Source: Alicyclobacillus hesperidum (GTDB lineage: Bacteria > Bacillota > Bacilli > Alicyclobacillales > Alicyclobacillaceae). From it: 44,580 nucleotides of DNA. The stretch is taken from assembly GCF_900107035.1 (NCBI RefSeq), contig NZ_FNOJ01000020.1, forward strand, positions 1 through 44,580, written 5' to 3'. How positions within the stretch are numbered: the first letter of the stretch is position 1; each line of letters opens with the position of its first letter. The position numbers and the translations under genes were made by a program. A model generated the notes under the pieces. The model saw nothing but the letters and a program-made list of their open reading frames with translations, did no database searches and was not told the origin of the DNA. This document shows positions 8,172 through 14,109 of the stretch, piece after piece.

Positions 8172-9916
8172 ATGCTTGGACAATTCCAAATTTGCTACGG
8201 ATGTACCGCAGCGGGAGACTCAGCCCACGCGAGGTGTGTAAGGAAATTGTTGAAGAAAGTCAGCGCCTACGCGATTGGAACATTTGGATCCAGCTTCCGA
8301 GTATGACGACGATTGAACCGTATCTTGAGCAATTAAATCGAGATGAGATGAATTCGAAACCTTTATGGGGTGTGCCGTTTGCGGTTAAGGACAATATTGA
8401 TATTGCAGACATGCCAACGACTGCTGCCTGTCCCAACTTTGCCTATACGGCGGAACAGCATGCACGGGTGGTTGCACTTCTCGTGGAAAATGGAGCTATA
8501 CCTATTGGGAAGACAAATCTTGACCAATTTGCAACCGGATTGGTTGGCATAAGAAGTCCGTATGGTGAAACTCATAATGCGTGGCAGTCGGCTCTTATCA
8601 GCGGCGGATCGTCCAGCGGCTCGGCTGTAGCGGTCGGGATGGGACTCGTGCCCTTTGCGCTGGGAACCGATACAGCAGGGTCAGGCCGGGTGCCTGCAGC
8701 ACTGAACGGCGTCGTCGGTTACAAGCCACCTATTGGAGCTTGGTCCACGTCAGGGGTGGTTCCAGCATGCAAATCTTTGGACTGTGTCAGTGTGTTCACA
8801 CGATCGCTATATGACGCTCAGTTGATTGACCGTTTACTGTGTGAACAACCTTTGGGTTTCACGCAGGTTCGACCCACAGTAGTTTTGGTGCCTCGTGAAC
8901 CTTTGGATTGGTTTGGCCCGTACGCTTCCGCCTTTCAACAAGCCTGGGAACGAACCGTTGACGCGGTTGCTGCACAGGGTTTCGTCGTTCGCGAGATCGA
9001 TCTCGCCCCGTTTGATGAGGCCACGAATATGCCGTATGACGGACCTTGGATAGCCGAACGTTGGGCGAGCATTGGTAATTTTGTCACACGTCATCCCGAT
9101 GGCATCTGGCCGGTGACAAAGGAGATTCTAAGCTCCGGTCAGAAAGCACTGGCGAGTGAGGTGTTTCGTGCCATTCATCGTCTGGAAGAATTGCGTCGTT
9201 GGGTTCGTGACGTCGTAAACGAGAGCGCCATCTTGATGATGCCTACGGTTGGAGGAACGTATTCTCGCGATGTGGTGCGGGAAGATCCCATCGCAAAAAA
9301 TCGCGAATTGGGTCGGTATACGCATCATTGCAACTTGCTCGATCTCGCTGCCATTGCGGTACCAGCCGGTCAGGTAGAAGATGGGATTCCTTTTGGCGTG
9401 ACGCTGTTTGTTCCTGGTGAACGCGCCGAAGTATTGGTCCAAACAGCATCATCCATGTTGTCCATCAATATGAACGACGATTGTTGCTACGGCCGTGAGG
9501 ATAAGGTTGCCGTGGCTGTGTGTGGTCAACACATGCGTGGTTTGGCACTGAACTATCAATTGGAGGATTTACAAGCCAAATATTGCGGAAGCGTATATAC
9601 TGCTCCCCGCTATCGGTTGTATGCGCTAAATACGGAACCTGTACGCCCTGGATTAGTCAGGCAGGAAACGGATGGAGTACCTATCGAGATGGAACTTTGG
9701 GAAATGAGTGTCGCAGGTCTAGGTGCGTTAACGGCCAGCGTTCGATATCCACTTGCTATGGGAAGTATTGAACTGGCTGATGGACGCTTGGTGACAGGGT
9801 TCACTTGCGTTTCAGGCCAGATACCGGATGCCATCGACATCAGTTATTGCGGAGGTTTTCGCCGTTGGTTGGAGTTAAAAGGGAATACGTCCGCGAAGGA
9901 CAATATCGAGGTCTAA
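8168..9916 (+). CDS. atzF: Allophanate hydrolase
   Basis: The 582-residue enzyme converts allophanate to two ammonia and two CO2, the last step of the guanidine/urea carboxylase route. The amidase-signature catalytic triad is visible: Lys74 (FAVKDNI), cis-Ser148 (ISGGSSSGSA) and nucleophile Ser172 (GTDTAGSGRVPAAL). The spacing agrees with the family. The C-terminal part (about residues 450-580, from VAVCGQHMRGLALN to the end) is the small allophanate-hydrolase C-domain found in AtzF and absent from generic amidases. The ATG at 8168 overlaps the carboxylase stop by 4 bases (ATGA), which implies translational coupling. It is the last gene of the operon, and no clear terminator follows before the minus-strand tRNA-Ser. 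Confidence 0.95.
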   Translation: MNAWTIPNLLRMYRSGRLSPREVCKEIVEESQRLRDWNIWIQLPSMTTIEPYLEQLNRDEMNSKPLWGVPFAVKDNIDIADMPTTAACPNFAYTAEQHARVVALLVENGAIPIGKTNLDQFATGLVGIRSPYGETHNAWQSALISGGSSSGSAVAVGMGLVPFALGTDTAGSGRVPAALNGVVGYKPPIGAWSTSGVVPACKSLDCVSVFTRSLYDAQLIDRLLCEQPLGFTQVRPTVVLVPREPLDWFGPYASAFQQAWERTVDAVAAQGFVVREIDLAPFDEATNMPYDGPWIAERWASIGNFVTRHPDGIWPVTKEILSSGQKALASEVFRAIHRLEELRRWVRDVVNESAILMMPTVGGTYSRDVVREDPIAKNRELGRYTHHCNLLDLAAIAVPAGQVEDGIPFGVTLFVPGERAEVLVQTASSMLSINMNDDCCYGREDKVAVAVCGQHMRGLALNYQLEDLQAKYCGSVYTAPRYRLYALNTEPVRPGLVRQETDGVPIEMELWEMSVAGLGALTASVRYPLAMGSIELADGRLVTGFTCVSGQIPDAIDISYCGGFRRWLELKGNTSAKDNIEV

Positions 9917-10056
9917 GAGACCCATGATGTTGGCATGTTTTCTTTGATCTCGGGCGTAGCAAGCTGGCGGTAGAAGAATGATAGTAGTATTTGCCGATGG
10001 ACAGAAAATCGGGTTACGAGGGAAGTCCTCGGAACCCGCTTCACACTTAGAATTTT

Positions 10057-10146
<90 letters not shown>

Positions 10147-10190
10147 AGGTGAAACAAGATGGGGTTGCAGACAACCCCATCCCAACTCTC

Positions 10191-10265
10191 TGGAGCGGAA
10201 GACGGGATTCGAACCCGCGACCCTCGCCTTGGCAAGGCGATGCTCTACCCCTGAGCCACTTCCGC
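10191..10265 (-). tRNA. tRNA-Gly (GCC)
   Basis: A complete cloverleaf on the minus strand with encoded CCA and discriminator U. The acceptor GCGGAAG pairs with CTTCCGC, and the anticodon is GCC within CTTGCCAAG. It is followed 44 bases later by tRNA-Ser, probably in one transcript. Confidence 0.97.
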
Positions 10266-10342
10266 ATGTCATGAACAACAAACTGCACTAATTAAATTAC
10301 AAGGTCCTTCGACGTTTGTCAAGAAATTTTTTTGCGAACGTG

Positions 10343-10373
10343 TTTATAGAAAAATGTAACCCATGTGTATAAA
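10343..10373 (+). promoter_or_regulatory. Putative promoter of the tandem-hairpin leader and alcohol dehydrogenase
   Basis: An extended -10 element TGTGTATAAA (hexamer TATAAA 10368-10373) has a weak -35 TTTATA (10343-10348). It would start transcription near 10380, about 20 bases before the first hairpin repeat. By-eye prediction. Confidence 0.4.
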
Positions 10374-10401
10374 GGCACGAGCAACGGTCCATCATATAAG
10401 C

Positions 10402-10536
10402 ACAGGAGGTTGATGTACCGCAGTAACGATCCAAGTGTTCGTTCCGTGTGGTCGTGTCAACAGCCTGACTACAGGAGGTTGATGTACCGCAGTAACGAAT
10501 CTTAAGTGTTCGTTGATGTGGTGGTGTCAACAGCCT
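10402..10536 (+). repeat. Two tandem 65/66-nt hairpin repeats in the leader of the alcohol dehydrogenase (uncharacterised RNA element candidate)
   Basis: Unit 1 is 10402-10466 and unit 2 is 10471-10536, with a period of 69. The first 28 bases are identical (ACAGGAGGTTGATGTACCGC, then AGTAACGA), and so are the last 12 (GTGTCAACAGCC). Differences lie in the middle. Each unit folds on paper into one long hairpin: AGG/CCT, a 2x2 AG/AG loop, GTTGAT/GTCAAC, TACCGCA/TGTGGTG, a 2x2 loop and AACGA(A)/(T)TCGTT, closed by a 9-base loop. The upstream promoter-like sequence and a strong terminator directly after unit 2 resemble riboswitch or attenuator architecture. An in-frame 30-codon ORF (ATG 10413 to TAA 10505) also crosses both units, so a leader peptide is an alternative. 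It matches no riboswitch class known to me. Confidence 0.7.
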
Positions 10537-10540
10537 TAGC

Positions 10541-10568
10541 AAAAGGACGGCGTTACCGCCGTCCTTTT
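10541..10568 (+). terminator. Rho-independent terminator/attenuator between tandem hairpins and adh
   Basis: A perfect 12-bp stem (AAAAGGACGGCG / CGCCGTCCTTTT) with loop TTAC. It ends in a short T-run, 4 bases after hairpin unit 2 and 58 bases before the dehydrogenase start. Its position inside the leader suggests attenuation. The base block CGTTAC (10551-10556) is complementary to GTAACG, present in both hairpin units (10423-10428, 10492-10497), which would allow an antiterminator pairing. Confidence 0.8.
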
Positions 10569-10626
10569 GTCTTATGTAGCATCATTCTATGGGTAAGCTA
10601 CGTCTGCGACGAATGGAGGGATACGC

Positions 10627-11763
10627 GTGAAAGCGGTGACGTACCAAGGCATGCGAAATGTAGAAGTAAAGGACGTTCCGGAACCTGAAATCGAACATCC
10701 CGAGGATATTATTGTAAAAATCACTTCGACGGCTATTTGTGGTTCTGATCTCCACCTCATACACAACATGATGGCCAATATGCAACCGGATTTCATCATC
10801 GGACACGAACCCATGGGTATTGTGGAGGAAGTGGGGCAACACGTAACCAAGGTAAAAAGGGGAGACCGGGTTGTAATCCCTTTTAATATCGCATGCGGAC
10901 GTTGCTACTATTGTCAGCATGGACTGGAAAGTCAGTGTGACGAATCAAATCAGAATGGCGAAGCAGGGGCCTACTTCGGGTATTCAGGAACGTTTGGTGG
11001 CTATCCTGGCGCACAGGCTGAGTATTTACGCGTGCCATTCGCAAACTTTACACCTTTTGTGGTCCCGGAATCGTGCGATCTCGAGGATGAGCAGTTGCTT
11101 TTCCTTTCCGATATTTTACCGACTGCCTATTGGGGAGTTGATAACGCCGGCGTGAAAAACGGTGACACCGTGGTTGTGCTCGGGTGTGGACCCGTCGGAT
11201 TGTTAGCCCAGAAGTTTGCCTGGATGAAAGGAGCAAACCGCGTGATCGCAGTCGATTATATTGGTTACAGGCTCGAACACGCGAAGCGAACCAATCATGT
11301 TGAGACGCTTGATTTTACACAGGAGCAGAATTTTGGCGAATATATTCGCGAAATCAGCGGCGGTGGGGCGGACGTCGTGATCGACTGTGTCGGCATGGAC
11401 GGCAAGAAGACCATTGTGGAACAGGTTGAGAGTCTCTTGAAACTGCAAGGGGGTACACTGGGCCCCATCCAAGAAGCTGCACAGGCCGTTCGTAAAGGTG
11501 GTACCGTGCAGTTGGTTGGTGTGTATGCCACGCGCTACAACCAGTTTCCGTTAGGGGACTTTTTCGCGCGAAACATTACCTTGAAAATGGGGCAGGCTCC
11601 GGTTATACACTACATGCCTGCGCTATTCGAGATGATCGTCGATGGGCGAGTTGATCCGACGGACATCATTACGCACCGCCTCCCGCTTGCGCAGGCAAAG
11701 CGCGGATACGAAGTGTTTGATACTAAGGAGGATAACTGTATCAAAGTCGTTTTAAAACCCTGA
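10627..11763 (+). CDS. Zinc-dependent alcohol dehydrogenase (formaldehyde dehydrogenase-like MDR protein)
   Basis: The 378-residue medium-chain dehydrogenase has the catalytic zinc ligands Cys38 (AICGSD) and His60-Glu61 (GHEPMG). The structural zinc loop CGRCYYCQHGLESQC has four Cys. The Rossmann motif GCGPVGLLA lies near residues 185-193. The sequence is closest in character to the glutathione-independent formaldehyde dehydrogenase-like group, so oxidation of a small alcohol or aldehyde with NAD(P) is likely, but the substrate is not visible. The GTG start at 10627 has GGAGGG upstream. It stands alone behind a tandem-hairpin leader with a terminator, which suggests conditional expression. 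The tRNA cluster follows 141 bases later. Confidence 0.9.
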   Translation: MKAVTYQGMRNVEVKDVPEPEIEHPEDIIVKITSTAICGSDLHLIHNMMANMQPDFIIGHEPMGIVEEVGQHVTKVKRGDRVVIPFNIACGRCYYCQHGLESQCDESNQNGEAGAYFGYSGTFGGYPGAQAEYLRVPFANFTPFVVPESCDLEDEQLLFLSDILPTAYWGVDNAGVKNGDTVVVLGCGPVGLLAQKFAWMKGANRVIAVDYIGYRLEHAKRTNHVETLDFTQEQNFGEYIREISGGGADVVIDCVGMDGKKTIVEQVESLLKLQGGTLGPIQEAAQAVRKGGTVQLVGVYATRYNQFPLGDFFARNITLKMGQAPVIHYMPALFEMIVDGRVDPTDIITHRLPLAQAKRGYEVFDTKEDNCIKVVLKP

Positions 11764-11904
11764 GTTTGCGCCAGACGAAGCTTTGGGACGGCACTTATGT
11801 CCGCCCATTGAATACGATCCGCCGCCATTTTCAAGTTTTTCGCGAGAAGGGCTTGCACTCTTTCGCAAATCATGATAAGTTATTCAACGTCGATTTTGTT
11901 CTGC

Positions 11905-11981
11905 GTGCCCGTAGCTCAGCCGGATAGAGCGTTTGACTACGAATCAAAAGGTCGGGAGTTCGAATCTCTCCGGGCACGCCA
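11905..11981 (+). tRNA. tRNA-Arg (ACG)
   Basis: A full cloverleaf with encoded CCA: acceptor GTGCCCG/CGGGCAC, anticodon loop CTACGAA. It is first of seven tRNAs in one direction. A possible promoter is TTGCAC (11853) with TAAGTT 17 bases downstream, which is weak. Confidence 0.97.
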
Positions 11982-11987
11982 TAAAAT

Positions 11988-12070
11988 CCCGGAGTGGCGG
12001 AATTGGCAGACGCACACGACTCAAAATCGTGCGGGAAACCGTGCCGGTTCGAGTCCGGCCTCCGGGACCA
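11988..12070 (+). tRNA. tRNA-Leu (CAA)
   Basis: A class II tRNA with encoded CCA: acceptor CCCGGAG/CTCCGGG, anticodon loop CTCAAAA (CAA), a variable arm, and T-arm GGTTCGAGTCC. Confidence 0.96.
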
Positions 12071-12103
12071 TCGATGTTACATAATCATGGTGTCACGATT
12101 TGC

Positions 12104-12179
<76 letters not shown>

Positions 12180-12182
12180 TGA

Positions 12183-12257
12183 TCCTCGATAGCTCAGCGG
12201 TAGAGCATCCGGCTGTTAACCGGAGGGTCGTAGGTTCGAATCCTACTCGGGGAGCCA
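12183..12257 (+). tRNA. tRNA-Asn (GUU)
   Basis: Acceptor TCCTCGA/TCGGGGA, anticodon GTT in CTGTTAA, encoded CCA. It begins 4 bases after tRNA-Ala. Confidence 0.97.
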
Positions 12258-12264
12258 AGGCACC

Positions 12265-12339
12265 GGCCCCATGGTCAAGTGGTTAAGACACCGCCCTTTC
12301 ACGGCGGTAACGCGGGTTCGAATCCCGCTGGGGTCACCA
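12265..12339 (+). tRNA. tRNA-Glu (UUC)
   Basis: Acceptor GGCCCCA/TGGGGTC, anticodon stem CCGCC/GGCGG around CTTTCAC (TTC), encoded CCA. The next tRNA starts at the following base. Confidence 0.97.
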
Positions 12340-12414
12340 GGGCGGTTAGCTCAGGGGGAGAGCACTCGCTTCACACGCGAGGGGTCGGCAGTTCGATCCT
12401 GCCACCGCCCACCA
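12340..12414 (+). tRNA. tRNA-Val (CAC)
   Basis: Acceptor GGGCGGT/ACCGCCC, anticodon loop TTCACAC (CAC), encoded CCA. It abuts tRNA-Glu with no spacer, so maturation of the two ends must be coupled. Confidence 0.96.
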
Positions 12415-12429
12415 GATGTCTAGATCTAT

Positions 12430-12506
12430 GGGCTCATAGCTCAGTCGGCTAGAGCGCACGACTGATAATCGTGAGGTCGGTGGTTCGAGTCCACCTGGGC
12501 CCACCA
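12430..12506 (+). tRNA. tRNA-Ile (GAU)
   Basis: Acceptor GGGCTCA/TGGGCCC, anticodon loop CTGATAA (GAT), encoded CCA. It is the last tRNA of the cluster and a terminator follows at once. Confidence 0.97.
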
Positions 12507-12513
12507 TATGGTG

Positions 12514-12547
12514 AAAAACCGCAATCGATATGGGTTGCGGCTTTTTT
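12514..12547 (+). terminator. Terminator of the seven-tRNA operon
   Basis: Stem CCGCAA (12519-12524) / TTGCGG (12535-12540) with a 10-base loop, preceded by AAAAA and followed by TTTTTT. It lies 8 bases after tRNA-Ile. Confidence 0.85.
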
Positions 12548-12867
12548 ATGCATATGATTATAATTGCCAAAACGATTATTGCCATGGATGTTATATAGAT
12601 GTGGAGGGGTCGTATGGCGACGCGAGTTGAAACGCTGTGGGCAGTTTGCCTGTATCATCTCATCGCTGAGCAACCCGTTCTATCATGAAATGCTTATGGG
12701 AATTGAGGAGGAGACCGTACACGTGGCTATACATTTTCTTTATACAATATGACTCGAGAGAAAGAGGGATACATGCGGCTCATTTTAGTGGGCTTTTATG
12801 AAATCCGATCCGCTGACCTACCACCTCGAGCGTTTCGCCACTAAGGGATGAAAGGGTCATATGTTAA
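12548..12867. other. Intergenic region with two mini-ORFs behind strong ribosome binding sites
   Basis: No recognisable gene. Two very short frames follow good Shine-Dalgarno sequences: 24 codons at 12614-12688 behind GGAGGGG, and 9 codons starting with GTG at 12723 behind GAGGAGGAG. They could be remnants of decayed genes or leader peptides. Neither resembles a known family. Confidence 0.35.
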
Positions 12868-13290
12868 CCGGCCGAGCATCACTCAGACATTGGTGACGTA
12901 TATCCACAGGAAAATGGCAATCGTTCTGATGTGGTTTGGGTATCTTTGACGGATATGCGTGGTGAAGGGTTGTTCGTAGGCTCGTCTTCAGTATTTAATT
13001 TCAACGCTCAAGTATATTCTGTGGAGCAACTTGAACAGGCGCGGCATACTTACGAACTTGAACCAGAGCCTTGCATCACTTTGCACGTCGACCTTGAGCA
13101 TTATGGACTTGGAACTGCGAACTGCGGTCCAGGTGCATTACCCCAACATCAACTTAGGACTAAAGAATTTAGATTTGCGATAACAATGCTGCCGTTTGCC
13201 AAGGACATGTTTACACCAAGTTCTTTGGCACACACTGTTCTATCGCTTCCTACAACGGACTCAATGCAGGCCAGCACGACAGGTGTTTAA
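12868..13290 (+). pseudogene. Beta-galactosidase (GH2, LacZ-type) C-terminal remnant
   Basis: The plus frame from just after a stop at 12865 to TAG/TAA at 13290 reads like the C-terminal beta-sandwich (small chain, domain 5) of LacZ. It contains VYPQENGNRSDVVWVSLTD, GEGLFVGSS, FNFNAQVYSVEQLEQARHTY, LHVDLEHYGLGTANCGPGAL and a final FRFAITMLPF. About 140 residues remain of a protein normally over 1000 residues long. The catalytic TIM barrel is missing and no ribosome binding site precedes it, so it is a decayed fragment. Neighbouring carbohydrate genes are absent here, although a xylanase lies 21 kb downstream. The identity rests on motif order alone. Confidence 0.8.
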
Positions 13291-13301
13291 AGTAATCTTC
13301 G

Positions 13302-13327
13302 GCGATCGCTGGATAACCAGCGATCGC
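13302..13327. repeat. Perfect 11-bp inverted repeat built on GCGATCGC
   Basis: GCGATCGCTGG and its exact complement CCAGCGATCGC enclose ATAA. No T-run follows it directly, but a regular terminator does 20 bases later. It could be part of a double terminator or a DNA-level palindrome. Confidence 0.7.
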
Positions 13328-13345
13328 GCGTGTCCCGCACGCACA

Positions 13346-13374
13346 AGACCCGCCTTTACGAAGCGGGTTTTTTG
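13346..13374 (+). terminator. Rho-independent terminator after the beta-galactosidase remnant
   Basis: ACCCGC (13348-13353) pairs with GCGGGT (13363-13368), has a 9-base loop and is followed by six T. It probably once ended the degraded lac-type gene. Confidence 0.8.
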
Positions 13375-13408
13375 TTGTTACCATCCCATATCCCAAACAA
13401 TTACCCGC

Positions 13409-13437
13409 TTGACGGAATGAACGCCTCGGGGTACGGT
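13409..13437 (+). promoter_or_regulatory. Weak candidate promoter upstream of trpG
   Basis: TTGACG (13409-13414), a 17-base spacer and TACGGT (13432-13437). The -35 is good and the -10 poor. Downstream, GGGCAGAC/GTCTGCTC forms a small hairpin (about 13467-13485) just before the ribosome binding site. Confidence 0.3.
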
Positions 13438-13504
13438 AACGTTATCGGGATGAGCCGAGTTGAGTGGGCAGACGTTGTCTGCTCGGATGAGAGGAGTCGA
13501 GTAC

Positions 13505-14071
13505 ATGCTGTTGATGATCGACAACTTCGATTCATTCACTTACAATTTAGTGCAATATTGCACTGAATTAGGTGCTGATGTAGTTGTTCGCCGCAATGAT
13601 GTGCCTTTGGACGAGTTGAAAGCCCTTCAGCCCTCTGCCGTCATTGTATCCCCCGGTCCATGCTCACCAAACGAAGCCGGTGTCTCCGTGCAGGCCATAC
13701 AGCACTTTGCTGGGCGTATTCCACTACTGGGTGTCTGCCTGGGCCATCAGTCACTCGCGGTTGCTTTTGGCGGAAAAGTTGTACGCGCCAGTGCGCCGAT
13801 GCATGGGAAAACCTCAATGATTGCCCATTCCGGAACGGATCCATTGTTCTTCGACGTTCCTTCTCCATTTCGTGCAACGCGTTACCATTCGCTAGTCGTC
13901 GATCGCGCTACCTTGCCTTCCAGCTTTTCTGTCACGGCTGAAGTTGATGATGTGATCATGGCTATGCGCCATATACCCACGGGTGCTGTCGGTGTGCAGT
14001 TTCACCCCGAGAGCATTTTGACAGACGAGGGAAGGCTGATGATTGCAAATTTCTTGCGGGAAGTTGCATGA
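13505..14071 (+). CDS. trpG: Anthranilate/aminodeoxychorismate synthase glutamine amidotransferase subunit
   Basis: The 188-residue class I glutamine amidotransferase gives ammonia from glutamine to the synthase subunit encoded next. The triad is visible: Cys78 (GVCLGHQ), His167 and Glu169 (FHPES). MIDNFDSFTYNL and HGKTS are typical of TrpG/PabA. The ATG at 13505 follows GAGAGGAG. The frame is open from 13460, but the extra residues precede the conserved start and contain the ribosome binding site. In many Bacillota one subunit serves both tryptophan and folate synthesis, so the pathway is not settled. It is 38 bases from trpE and co-directional. Confidence 0.9.
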   Translation: MLLMIDNFDSFTYNLVQYCTELGADVVVRRNDVPLDELKALQPSAVIVSPGPCSPNEAGVSVQAIQHFAGRIPLLGVCLGHQSLAVAFGGKVVRASAPMHGKTSMIAHSGTDPLFFDVPSPFRATRYHSLVVDRATLPSSFSVTAEVDDVIMAMRHIPTGAVGVQFHPESILTDEGRLMIANFLREVA

Positions 14072-14109
14072 GATGAATCATTGCGAGATCGAGCAAAGGA
14101 GCGATTGGT

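Noticed and set aside
10402-10536. Tandem repeat considered as a CRISPR array
   Set aside because: Only two units with 4 bases between them, internally hairpin-forming, no spacers and no cas genes.
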